Shown here piece by piece: positions 17,596 to 26,460 of a stretch of 64,000 bases of DNA. Both the position numbers and the translations under genes were made by a program. Position 1 is the stretch's first letter. Every line of letters begins with the position of its first letter. This DNA is from Flammeovirgaceae bacterium SG7u.111. Its GTDB lineage: Bacteria; Bacteroidota; Bacteroidia; Cytophagales; Flammeovirgaceae. Where the stretch lies: contig CP139021.1 of NCBI GenBank assembly GCA_034044135.1, forward strand, positions 6,982,001-7,046,000. Direction: 5' to 3'. Under the pieces are notes generated by a model that saw nothing but the letters and a program-made list of their open reading frames with translations, had not been told where the DNA came from and did not search any database.

Positions 17596-19617
17596 ATGAA
17601 AAAATTTGTATTTCCTTTTTTCTTACTGCCTCTGCTAATTTTTATAGCATCTTGCTCGTCCTCGTATAAAGTAGCCGAAAACCATTTTAAAAAAGGACAC
17701 TACAACACTGCTATTCCTATTTTCCTGAAAACCGTCGAAACCTCTGGTTCGGAAGAACAAAAGGCAAAAATCAACTATATGGTGGGGGAATGCTATCGCC
17801 TTTCCAATAGATTGCCCGAAGCAGAACCCTTCTACCGCAAAGCTTTTGTGAGCAAGGCTTACAATGATGAAAACTTGCTTTATCAATACTGTTTCGCCTT
17901 GAAGGCCGCTGGGAAATATGAATCTGCCGAGAAAGGGTTCAAAAAATATATTCAGGAGGGAAAGGAATTTTTGAAAGTGAGAAGAGCCAAGCAAGAGCTT
18001 GAAAACTTGAAAGAAATAGAAGCTGTATCAAAAGTAAATCCGTATATCACCATTACCAATTGTGATGCACTCAATACGGAAGCGGCTGAGTATGGCCCCA
18101 TGATGTTCCAAGATAACCAACTGGTATTCACAAGCTCAAGAATGGGCCAAGAAATTTTCGAATCTACTGGCAAGCCATTTACCGATTTATTTTACTACGA
18201 CCTAGAGGCTAATGCAGATTGCAAAGGCGCAGCTCGCCCCTTCAACGAACTGGTGAACTTGGAAGGCTTCCATGAAGCCTCGGCAACGTTTAGCCGAGAT
18301 GGAAAGGTGATGATTTTTGCACGTAGTAATAGTGGAAAAAAGAAAGACTTGGCCGAAGAGGTCAACCTTTATATTTCTACCCAAGAGGAGGGCGAATGGA
18401 CTGAACCAAAGCTCTTCTTGCCCGTGACCACCCTTAAGTACTGGGACGGGTGCCCTATTCTCCACCCCGATGGAAAGACATTGTACTTTGCCTCTAACAG
18501 GCCTGGTGGATATGGCGGCTTGGACATTTACCGAACTCGCCGAAATACTAGAGGAGAATGGAGCCGCCCTACCAATATGGGCAAAGTGATCAATAGCGCT
18601 GGAAACGAGATGTTCCCTTTTGTTTCTAGAGAAGGCAAACTTTACTTTGCTTCGGACGGACATCCGGGAATGGGTGGTCTTGACCTGTTTGAAGCAGTAA
18701 GAAGGGATGGTAAAATTACGGTGAAAAACATGAGACCTCCGTTCAACTCTCCTTCCGATGATTTTTCACTGGCTTTCAAAACCCCAAAAACAGGTTATTT
18801 CTCTTCAAATAGAACTTCAGACGGGGCAAAGGGCGATGATGATATTTTCTACTTTGTAGATGAAACTCCCGAAACCAAAATCATCAATTATTACTTAGCA
18901 GGAACTACTTTCCAAGAGGAAAACATCAAAAAATCTTTGTTGGATGAAGTAACCTTGGAGCTGCTAGATGAGAGCGGCGATGTGATTGGCACTACCAAAT
19001 CTGATTCTGTAGGAAGGTTTAAGTTTGAAAACAAGTTGCAAATAGGAATTGATTATACGGTAAGAGGTTCTAAAACTGAATTCATCGATGCCAACGAACT
19101 ATTTTCTACTATAGGAAAAGGAAGGGACCCCGAAGAATTTGACGATCCTGAAAACGACGTAGTTTTTGAAACCGAACTTTCTCTTTACCAAAACATTTTT
19201 GCCGACCTCGATATGGAAGGTGGTGAAGAAACAGGCGAAGGAGGAAGAAGGTCGGTGGTGTTGGAAGGAATTCTGTATGATTTGGACGACTGGCGAATTA
19301 GACCTGATGCGGCTAGGGAACTTGACAAATTGGTCATCTACCTAAAAAGTCGCCCAACCCTAAAAATTGAATTAGGAGCGCATACGGATAGTAGGGCAAG
19401 TGACAGGCACAATATGAGGCTTTCGAAGAGAAGAGCCGAATCGGCTGTTGAATACATCGTTTCGAATGGGATTGACCCCGAGAGGATTGTGGCCAAAGGT
19501 TATGGAGAAAGTCAATTGCTGATTCCCGATGCTGTATCTGAAGAAGAACATCAACTGAACAGACGCACAACGGTTACCATTTTAGGAGAAGTTGGCGACG
19601 AGGAAGAAGGAGAATAA
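17596..19617 (+). CDS. OmpA-family lipoprotein with TPR, PD40 propeller and CRD (PorE-like)
   Basis: 673 residues. Lipobox IASC at about 17-20 predicts an outer-membrane lipoprotein. Order of parts: TPR-like helices (about 25-140), a PD40/WD40-like propeller (about 150-430, with repeats such as GKTLYFASNRPGGYGGLDIY and GKLYFASDGHPGMGGLDLF), a carboxypeptidase-regulatory-like beta domain (about 455-510), then an OmpA C-terminal peptidoglycan-binding domain (about 560-670, LGAHTDSRASDRHNMRLSKRRA and LNRRTTVTI). This order matches PorE, the peptidoglycan-anchoring lipoprotein of the type IX secretion system, but Bacteroidota carry several paralogues, so the T9SS role is inference. A terminator follows. 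Confidence 0.85.
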   Translation: MKKFVFPFFLLPLLIFIASCSSSYKVAENHFKKGHYNTAIPIFLKTVETSGSEEQKAKINYMVGECYRLSNRLPEAEPFYRKAFVSKAYNDENLLYQYCFALKAAGKYESAEKGFKKYIQEGKEFLKVRRAKQELENLKEIEAVSKVNPYITITNCDALNTEAAEYGPMMFQDNQLVFTSSRMGQEIFESTGKPFTDLFYYDLEANADCKGAARPFNELVNLEGFHEASATFSRDGKVMIFARSNSGKKKDLAEEVNLYISTQEEGEWTEPKLFLPVTTLKYWDGCPILHPDGKTLYFASNRPGGYGGLDIYRTRRNTRGEWSRPTNMGKVINSAGNEMFPFVSREGKLYFASDGHPGMGGLDLFEAVRRDGKITVKNMRPPFNSPSDDFSLAFKTPKTGYFSSNRTSDGAKGDDDIFYFVDETPETKIINYYLAGTTFQEENIKKSLLDEVTLELLDESGDVIGTTKSDSVGRFKFENKLQIGIDYTVRGSKTEFIDANELFSTIGKGRDPEEFDDPENDVVFETELSLYQNIFADLDMEGGEETGEGGRRSVVLEGILYDLDDWRIRPDAARELDKLVIYLKSRPTLKIELGAHTDSRASDRHNMRLSKRRAESAVEYIVSNGIDPERIVAKGYGESQLLIPDAVSEEEHQLNRRTTVTILGEVGDEEEGE

Positions 19618-19644
19618 AATATTCTGATACAAATTACATCAATG

Positions 19645-19687
19645 GCTCAAAGTAGGTATGTATGGCATAGCGACTTTGAGCTTTTTT
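19645..19687 (+). terminator. Intrinsic terminator after the PorE-like gene
   Basis: Perfect 9-bp arms GCTCAAAGT (19645-19653) and ACTTTGAGC (19673-19681), then a T run to 19687. Confidence 0.8.
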
Positions 19688-19755
19688 TATAACTTTTGAA
19701 CAAGGAGATTTTTATACCCCCAAGCTTTATCCGCAATTAATTGAACTAGAAAAAA

Positions 19756-20850
19756 ATGAGCATAAAGAGTTTTAGCATATTCGAAGGGAATAAAAGATTA
19801 TTGTATTGGTTTTGCCAGTTCAGCGGATGGTCTCTCATGGGACTTTACACCCTCATTGTCAACATTCAAGGAGATGGGTTGCCCGAAACATATATTGTGC
19901 TCGATACGATGTTCACACTCGGCTGCCTAATGATGCTTTCGCACCTTTATAGGTATTTCATTATCAAATGGGGTTGGCTAAAAATAATATTTTCGAAGCT
20001 CATACTCAGGATAATGCTTTCTTCATTTATCCTTGCTATTGTCTCTACGCCCTTCTCGTTGCTTTCAACTTTACTTTTTCACAAAGACCAATTAGAAGTA
20101 GCGCTAACTCTTGAGAGCTTAATTGTAAGTGTAATTACCGTAACATTCCTTTACTTCGGCTGGTCGCTTGCTTATGTACTGTACCACTACGTAACCAACT
20201 ACAACCGTAACTTGAAGTGGGAAGCATTGATCAATGAATTTGAACTGAATCAACTAAAATCCCAATTGAACCCTCATTTTATTTTCAATGCGCTCAATAC
20301 AGTAAAAGCATTGGTAGATGAAGATCCCCAGAAGGCTAAAGATTCGATAAATCAGCTATCCAATATCCTCCGAAACTCGCTGATGATGGATAAGAAAAAG
20401 GTGATTCCATTTCAAGAAGAGCTGAATATTGTGAGAGATTATTTGAACTTAGAAAACACGAGATACGAGGAAAGATTAAGTGTTGCTTATGACATTGATG
20501 ATTTGACACTTGGACATAAAGTACCACCTATGATGATCCAAACTATTGTGGAAAATGGGATAAAGCATGGAATTGCTAAGTTAAAAAACGGTGGGCAGAT
20601 CACGATAAAAACTTCTTTGGGAGAAGATAGGTCAGCCATATTTGAAATAAGAAACACGGGAACTTATGACCCCAAACCAGAAAGAAGGGAAGGCTATGGT
20701 TTAAAAAGCACAAAACAAAGGCTCGCACTTCTTTACCACAACCGTGCTGATTTTTCTATTAATAATGAGAAAGACCAAAGCGTACTGACCTATATAAAGA
20801 TACCCCAGTGGGACAATAGCGAGCTGGTTACTTCTACCGCTCCACAGTAA
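19756..20850 (+). CDS. LytS/YehU-type sensor histidine kinase
   Basis: 364 residues. About four membrane helices fill the first 150 residues (roughly 16-36, 46-68, 82-105, 122-145). The cytoplasmic part is the His_kinase family typified by LytS: LKSQLNPHFIFNALNTV with His173, then VPPMMIQTIVENGIKHGI (N-box) and GYGLKSTKQRLALLY. Kinases of this class normally pair with a LytTR response regulator in the same operon; none follows, because apbE lies convergent only one base away. It is therefore an orphan here. Signal unknown. Confidence 0.93.
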   Translation: MSIKSFSIFEGNKRLLYWFCQFSGWSLMGLYTLIVNIQGDGLPETYIVLDTMFTLGCLMMLSHLYRYFIIKWGWLKIIFSKLILRIMLSSFILAIVSTPFSLLSTLLFHKDQLEVALTLESLIVSVITVTFLYFGWSLAYVLYHYVTNYNRNLKWEALINEFELNQLKSQLNPHFIFNALNTVKALVDEDPQKAKDSINQLSNILRNSLMMDKKKVIPFQEELNIVRDYLNLENTRYEERLSVAYDIDDLTLGHKVPPMMIQTIVENGIKHGIAKLKNGGQITIKTSLGEDRSAIFEIRNTGTYDPKPERREGYGLKSTKQRLALLYHNRADFSINNEKDQSVLTYIKIPQWDNSELVTSTAPQ

Positions 20851-20851
20851 A

Positions 20852-21874
20852 CTATTCCACAAAGTACTTAGCTAATCCTTTGGTTTGATAGGTTTTCACT
20901 TCTCCACCTTCATCGTAAATCAAAAAGCCTTCAAGGTTTGGCTGAGACTCTAGGATTTTAATTGCCCGCTCTACCCCTATCACCATAAACGAGGTAGCAA
21001 ACGCATCGGCAGTCATACAATCATCGGCAAAAACCGAGGCGCTTAGCAAACTATGCTGCACGGGTACTCCAGATACTGGATCAATGGTATGTGCGTACTT
21101 TTTCCCGTCTTTTTCATAGAAATTCTGATAATTGCCCGATGTAGCCAAAGCTTTGTTTTCTACCCTAATTTTTGCGCTCAACAGATCGCCTCCTTTTTCT
21201 AGGTAATAAGGGTTATTGATACCAATTAGCCATGCCTCTCCATTTTTATTTTTTCCATAGCAAATAAGCTCACCACCTATTTCTACCATAAAATCTTTGA
21301 TCCCGTGTTCAAGCAACAGCTCGCCAACCAAGTCTACGGCATAGCCTTTTGCTATCGCGCTAAAATCGAGCTGAATACCTTCTTTTAACTTCCAGACTTT
21401 TTCCTTATCAAAACCTACCTTATCGAAGCCTACATACTGAAGTAGAGAGTCCACCACACCTTTATCAGCATAAGGCTCTTTATCTGGGCCGAAGCCCCAG
21501 GCATTCACCAAAGGCATTACTGTCGGATCAAAAGAGCCTTCGGTAACCTTATAGATCTCTTTACTTTTTTGGAGAACTGGATAGAAAAAACGAGAACGGA
21601 ACTCCACTGAGCTATCCCTGTTGAACTCCGATATTTCAGAGTATTGAATGTAGGTAGAAAGCGATTCGTTAAATGCAGCAAGTAACTCTTTGATTTCTTC
21701 TGTCAAATCTCTTTTCTCGACATCTAGGTATTTCACATTATAAGAGACCACGCCCATAGTAACTCCGCTCACAGTCATCTCCTGCGCTTTAGAGCTTCTA
21801 TAGAAATAAACAATAAGTACAAGAGTAATTAGTACTGCCGAATAAATTAGGTTCTTTTTCTGATTTTTATCCAT
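20852..21874 (-). CDS. apbE: FAD:protein FMN transferase (ApbE family)
   Basis: 340 residues with an N-terminal membrane anchor (about 9-26). The enzyme attaches FMN from FAD to a Thr or Ser of target flavoproteins such as Na+-NQR subunits or other periplasmic redox proteins. Motifs: GVTMGVVSYNVKY near residue 36, VNAWGFGP, DFSAIAKGYAVDLVGELL, EIGGELICYGKN and HTIDPVSGVP with the Mg-binding Asp and Thr residues of DCMTADAFATSFMVIG. No obvious flavinylated partner lies nearby. It converges on the LytS-type gene with one base between stops. Confidence 0.95.
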   Translation of the reverse strand: MDKNQKKNLIYSAVLITLVLIVYFYRSSKAQEMTVSGVTMGVVSYNVKYLDVEKRDLTEEIKELLAAFNESLSTYIQYSEISEFNRDSSVEFRSRFFYPVLQKSKEIYKVTEGSFDPTVMPLVNAWGFGPDKEPYADKGVVDSLLQYVGFDKVGFDKEKVWKLKEGIQLDFSAIAKGYAVDLVGELLLEHGIKDFMVEIGGELICYGKNKNGEAWLIGINNPYYLEKGGDLLSAKIRVENKALATSGNYQNFYEKDGKKYAHTIDPVSGVPVQHSLLSASVFADDCMTADAFATSFMVIGVERAIKILESQPNLEGFLIYDEGGEVKTYQTKGLAKYFVE

Positions 21875-21987
21875 TTCAAAAAATATAATATGGGCTTTTG
21901 TTCGCTAGGGCAAAGGTAAGCACTTGAATATTCTATATATTTAATTAGTAGATAAATTCTAAAAGAACCTATTGTTAGATGAACTTG

Positions 21988-24063
21988 CTAAGCGGGCACA
22001 TTATCTTTCAAATTTGGGATTTCTATTGAAAACCTCGTGCCCGAACCTGGGAGTGATTCAACAGAAAGTTCGCCTTGAAGCCTGTTTACCGTTTCCTTCA
22101 CTATATACAAACCAAGCCCCGAACCAGTACTATTTTCATTTCCTCTATAGAACATTTCAAATACCCTATTTACATGTTCTTCGGAAATACCCACCCCGTT
22201 GTCGCTCACCTCAATAGAAGCTACGTTCTCGTTTACATTTACCTTCACCTTAATAAATGGTTCAGTTGTATAGGGGTTGCGGTATTGAATAGAGTTGGCT
22301 ATCAAATTGCTAAAAATATCATACAACCTTCGCTGATCTGAATAAAAGGGGCTTTCTTGTATCACCTCTATTTCCTGATTGATGATAATGTTTTTTGAAG
22401 GAGGGAGCAATTGCTTAAGAATTATCTCTAAAAATGCTTTGAAGTTTATTTCTTGGCTTGCTATTTCTACCCTCGCATTTTTTGAAATATTTACGATATA
22501 GCTGATAAATCGGTCTAGCTTCCGCAGGCTTTGCTCTTGCAATCTGCTATAATGTCGGATTTTGTCTATATCCGTTTCATTCCTGTTCAATTCTAATAAG
22601 CCTAGCACAGTAGTTACAGGGGAACGGAGGTCATGTGCTGCCCTGTACACAAAATTATCTAGTTCGCTATTGATCTTTTTCAGCTCGGCATTTTGAGCTT
22701 TAAGCTGCGCTTCGTTGCGAGCAAGCTTTTCATTTACCAACATCAAATTATTAAGCGACTCTTCCAACCTAACCTCTCTATCTTGCAAGGCTTTATTCAG
22801 CATCTCTTTTTTGTGCAATAGCTGGATTTCCTTCTCGTGCCTCTCCTTATTTTCGGTAATGTCGGAAATAGTGCCAATGGTAAGCAGCGGGTGTCCTTCA
22901 TTGTTTTGTGTAAAAACAGTTTCTTTTGCCAATATCCAGATCCAATTCCCTTCCTTATGCTGAACTCTGTATTCCAGCTCATCCACTACATCATCAAAAG
23001 ACTTCCCTCTCTTTACCAAGAACTCGCAAAACATCTCCCGATCTTCAGGATGGACAAGTTCCAATAATTTCTTACCAGACTTTTTCATCAATTCGCTTGG
23101 GGTAAAGCCTAATAAGCGCTCGCTATTTTTACTAATGTAGGTAGGTTTTTGGCTCTCCAAATCAAGTATATATAACACCGAAGGACTAGCCTTCATTGCT
23201 TTTTCTATGAACCTCTTATTTTCTTTAAGTTGTTTTTCTGTTTCTTTTTGCGGGGTAATATTTTGGGAAACGGAAAATATTCTATTGATCTCTCCTTCTT
23301 CATTACTAATAGGGCTGGCACTCATCAAATAGTTGTTGCCCTTGTACATAATTTCAAAAGTAGTACTTTCCCCTTGTTTGACCTTTTCATACTCTTTTAC
23401 AATGATTCCGGAGTTGGTCTTGTCAAAAATATCGGTAACCTTATTGCCCAAAAACTCTTCGTGCCCCAAACCTAGCTCATCAAGCTCTTTCCCTGAAACA
23501 AACTCATAAACAAACTCACCTGTCAATACCGAAACTATTCCATTAGGATAATTTTCAGCCAACAGCATATAAAGCTCCGTGCTTTCTTGAAGGTCTTTGG
23601 TTTTTACCTCTACCTGCTCCTTCAGCTGGTCATTTAGCTGGGCAAGCTCTTTTTGCTGCCTCATTACCGTTTTATACGATTCGGCCAGCCTTATTGCAGA
23701 ATTGATCCTTGCTTTAAACTCTACTTTATTAATAGGTTTCTTTATATAATCTACCGCGCCTGCGCTCAAGGCATATTCTAAATCCTCATCTTCTGTTTTT
23801 TTCCCTGTCAGAATAATAACAGGAATATCCTTGGTTATACTTTGTTTTTTTAGTTTAGTTAACGTCTCTATCCCATCTAGGTCTGGCATACACCAGTCAA
23901 GAATTATTAAGTCTGGTTTTCTTTCGGAAGCTAGTCTGAATGCAATTTCCCCACTATTAGCACTAAGCACTTTATATTGTGCACTAAATGAGCTAATAAG
24001 CTGAACCAAAACCCGAATGGTCTCTTGCTGGTCGTCTGCGATTAATATTTGGTATTTTTTCAT
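21988..24063 (-). CDS. REC-PAS-PAS-histidine kinase
   Basis: 691 residues, no membrane segment. An N-terminal receiver domain (about 3-125) has Asp56 in LIILDWCMPDLDG and a KKP lysine. A coiled coil (about 130-160) is followed by two PAS domains (about 165-275 and 285-405) and another coiled coil to 465. HisKA has His477 in AAHDLRSP; HATPase has Asn590 in NLIANSIQY, DNGVGIS and STGSGLGLYIVKE. All key residues are intact. Receiver-first kinases usually take phosphate from an upstream kinase or serve as regulated relays. The TPR kinase gene lies upstream on the same strand across 405 bp and a terminator, so they are separate units. Confidence 0.92.
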   Translation of the reverse strand: MKKYQILIADDQQETIRVLVQLISSFSAQYKVLSANSGEIAFRLASERKPDLIILDWCMPDLDGIETLTKLKKQSITKDIPVIILTGKKTEDEDLEYALSAGAVDYIKKPINKVEFKARINSAIRLAESYKTVMRQQKELAQLNDQLKEQVEVKTKDLQESTELYMLLAENYPNGIVSVLTGEFVYEFVSGKELDELGLGHEEFLGNKVTDIFDKTNSGIIVKEYEKVKQGESTTFEIMYKGNNYLMSASPISNEEGEINRIFSVSQNITPQKETEKQLKENKRFIEKAMKASPSVLYILDLESQKPTYISKNSERLLGFTPSELMKKSGKKLLELVHPEDREMFCEFLVKRGKSFDDVVDELEYRVQHKEGNWIWILAKETVFTQNNEGHPLLTIGTISDITENKERHEKEIQLLHKKEMLNKALQDREVRLEESLNNLMLVNEKLARNEAQLKAQNAELKKINSELDNFVYRAAHDLRSPVTTVLGLLELNRNETDIDKIRHYSRLQEQSLRKLDRFISYIVNISKNARVEIASQEINFKAFLEIILKQLLPPSKNIIINQEIEVIQESPFYSDQRRLYDIFSNLIANSIQYRNPYTTEPFIKVKVNVNENVASIEVSDNGVGISEEHVNRVFEMFYRGNENSTGSGLGLYIVKETVNRLQGELSVESLPGSGTRFSIEIPNLKDNVPA

Positions 24064-24468
24064 GTGGTCGGGTTATGCCTATCTCGTTCAATAGGGCTAA
24101 TCTGTTCTTCTATTTAATTTCCCATTTTTTTACTATTTAAAGCAAAACATTACCTCTTCAATACTAATAAGTACTAACTGATTTTTTGCAAGAACTAAGC
24201 TAACAAATTAACATTTATTAAATAATAAACACTTGAAATATTCCTACAGCATCTTTGAATAAATCAATTTTTAACATTTTTATTCAAATAATCTATATTA
24301 AGTATTATAGAACTTAAGTTCATAAGTGTTCTTTTTCGATAAAAATAGAGAATAAATACTACATAAGTTACAATCTCAACGATAAAGTCAATACCAATCA
24401 GAAACATATAAAAAAACCCTGAGCCGAGGCTCAAGGTCTTGAATCTAATCATTAAACAGAATACGTAT
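24064..24468. other. AT-rich intergenic region
   Basis: 405 bp between the two kinase genes. It contains the terminator at 24411-24437 and a long AT-rich stretch that must hold the promoter of the downstream kinase. A 62-codon minus-strand frame (24264-24452) reads through that terminator and shows no family features. I see no other gene. Confidence 0.5.
24411..24437 (-). terminator. Intrinsic terminator of the TPR kinase gene
   Basis: On the minus strand ACC-T-TGAGCC pairs with GGCTCA-G-GGT across a 2-nt centre and runs into six T. It starts 32 nt after the kinase stop codon. Confidence 0.8.
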
Positions 24469-26274
24469 TTAGGTTGTTACCAACTCATTTATTTCAATTG
24501 GAAGCTCTACATAAAAGCTTGTACCTTCTCCCCCATTGCACTCACACCATACTCTCCCTCCTAACAACTCCGTATACTCTTTCACTACAGATAGTCCCGA
24601 ACGACTTGCTGGTTCCCCATTTTTACTCCCACCTTTCAACCTGTATTTAGAGAAGATTGTTTCCATTTGCTCTTTCCCTATTCCTGGTCCCTGATCCTTT
24701 ATTTTGGCAAGTAACTTTTGACCTTCCTGAGACAAAGCAACCTTCACCTCTTTTCCTTCAGGCGTATATTTAACCGCATTCAAGATCAATGTCTTGAACA
24801 CTTGTTTTATATAATTAGGCTCAACTTTCGCTTGAGTAGTGCAATTGGCTTCCTTGCTAAATTGGATTTCAATACTTTTTGGCCTGGCAAACTCAGCTTG
24901 GGTATCAGCAATGATCCCATCTAAAGTTTTTGCAACATCTATCATTTCCATCCTAATTTTATGCTTATCCGATTTAATCTTCTCTATTTCCTCAATATCA
25001 GCTATCAGCGTTCGGAAGTGCATGGTTGATTCTGCCACCACATTCATAAAATCAATTTGAGCTGGAGTCAAGCCACTCACATGCTCATCAATAATTTCTA
25101 ACAAATCTTCCAAATGTTCCAGTGGCTCCTTCAAATCCTTAGCTAGGATATTATTCAACTGACTGATTTCATCATGAAGCTCGAGCAATTTTGTGTTCTT
25201 TTCTTCAAGCTCCACATTCTGATTACGAATATTCTCCTCGCTTGCAGCAATCTTTTCATTTTGAATACGCAGTTGGATACTGCTCTTTTCTATCTCTCTT
25301 TTCTGCGATTGCAACAGCCTATTTGCTTTGTTCTTCTGAACATAAGCCCATGTAATTAGCACAACCATTACTGCGGTAAGCACTAAACCTATAATAATTG
25401 AAGTAATCAGAATTTTATCGGCTCTCAATTTAGCTTCTTGCTCTTGGAGCTTGGCATTTTGTAGTTCTTTGGTTTTCTCCAAAAGCTCAATCTCATTTTT
25501 CCTTGCCTTGGCAAGAGCAGCAATTTCTCGCTCCCTAAGTTTTATAATCTCAAGCTCTGTCTTGTGTTGTTCAAGCTCAAGTTCCGTCAACTGCTTTTGC
25601 TTTTGCAGTCTCGACTTATCAACATTAAACTGTTCGGTAAGGTCATTAATATAGCGTTGCCCTTCGTACTTAAAACCATCCGTATAAAACTTATGGTAGC
25701 GAAGCGCCTCTTCTTTATTCCCCAAAGCTTCATGAGACTTTGCTAAGTACAAATAACTATCCGTCACTTCCATGGTAGAGCTTATCTCTTTGGCTATGCT
25801 CAAGCACTCTTCCAAGTGTTGGATCGCTTTTTTTGGATTTCCACTATCAAAATTGATGATACCAAGCTGAAGTAGCGTACTTGAAATCCCAGATTTATCT
25901 TTCAACTTCCTTCGGATAGAAAGAGAATTTTTAAGATTACTGATGGCCAAATCACTTTGCCCACTCTCAGCACTGATAACACCTATATAATGATAGCCCT
26001 GTGCCGCACCATAGTCATTCCCAATGCTTTTATTGATTTCTACCGATTCGGAAAAAAACTCGATAGCCTTATCGCTTATCCCTTTATTCCAATAAAGAAA
26101 AGCAATTTGCAACAAGCTGGTATTTACATCGTCTTGATCACCTGCTCGCCTGTACTCTTCTAGGCGTTTCAAATACACTTCTATTGCCTCAGAATCTTGC
26201 TGAGCAAAGCTTTTTTGGACATCTGCCAAAAGAATTCCCAGCATGCAAGTAATTATTAAAAAAGCTGATTTCAT
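24469..26274 (-). CDS. TPR-containing histidine kinase homologue lacking the phospho-acceptor His
   Basis: 601 residues. Signal peptide (1-24, ending SFAQ), TPR repeats in the periplasm (about 30-200; for example AAQGYHYIGVISAESGQSDLA), a long coiled coil (205-288), a membrane helix (about 289-312) and a second coiled coil (315-375). In the dimerisation helix, where kinases read sHDLKxPL, this protein has LAKDLKEPL, with Lys379 in place of His. The ATPase domain keeps N-box Asn499 (TLILNAVKYTPEG), DQGPGIG with Asp527, and a modified G2 loop SRSGLSVVKE. So it probably binds ATP but cannot autophosphorylate in the usual way. It may act as a pseudo-kinase partner or allosteric sensor. Confidence 0.87.
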   Translation of the reverse strand: MKSAFLIITCMLGILLADVQKSFAQQDSEAIEVYLKRLEEYRRAGDQDDVNTSLLQIAFLYWNKGISDKAIEFFSESVEINKSIGNDYGAAQGYHYIGVISAESGQSDLAISNLKNSLSIRRKLKDKSGISSTLLQLGIINFDSGNPKKAIQHLEECLSIAKEISSTMEVTDSYLYLAKSHEALGNKEEALRYHKFYTDGFKYEGQRYINDLTEQFNVDKSRLQKQKQLTELELEQHKTELEIIKLREREIAALAKARKNEIELLEKTKELQNAKLQEQEAKLRADKILITSIIIGLVLTAVMVVLITWAYVQKNKANRLLQSQKREIEKSSIQLRIQNEKIAASEENIRNQNVELEEKNTKLLELHDEISQLNNILAKDLKEPLEHLEDLLEIIDEHVSGLTPAQIDFMNVVAESTMHFRTLIADIEEIEKIKSDKHKIRMEMIDVAKTLDGIIADTQAEFARPKSIEIQFSKEANCTTQAKVEPNYIKQVFKTLILNAVKYTPEGKEVKVALSQEGQKLLAKIKDQGPGIGKEQMETIFSKYRLKGGSKNGEPASRSGLSVVKEYTELLGGRVWCECNGGEGTSFYVELPIEINELVTT

Positions 26275-26460
26275 ATTCGCAATATTTTAAGGCTATGCCG
26301 AATAATTGTTTTCAATTCTAACTAAAACTAATGCCTGTAGGCACCATTAGTCAATTTAACCTTAAAAACGCCTAGCTATATGTTATCGCATGTGAATGTT
26401 AATATTATTCAATACTTATAATTGAAAGGCATGTAGGATTTGGGCAAGGTTCGAACAATA

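Noticed and set aside
24264-24452. 62-codon hydrophobic minus-strand frame
   Set aside because: It runs through the terminator of the TPR kinase gene and has no family resemblance or supporting start signal.
26448-26458. GGTTCGAAC-like T-loop sequence suggesting a tRNA
   Set aside because: No pairing T-arm, anticodon arm or acceptor stem can be drawn around it.
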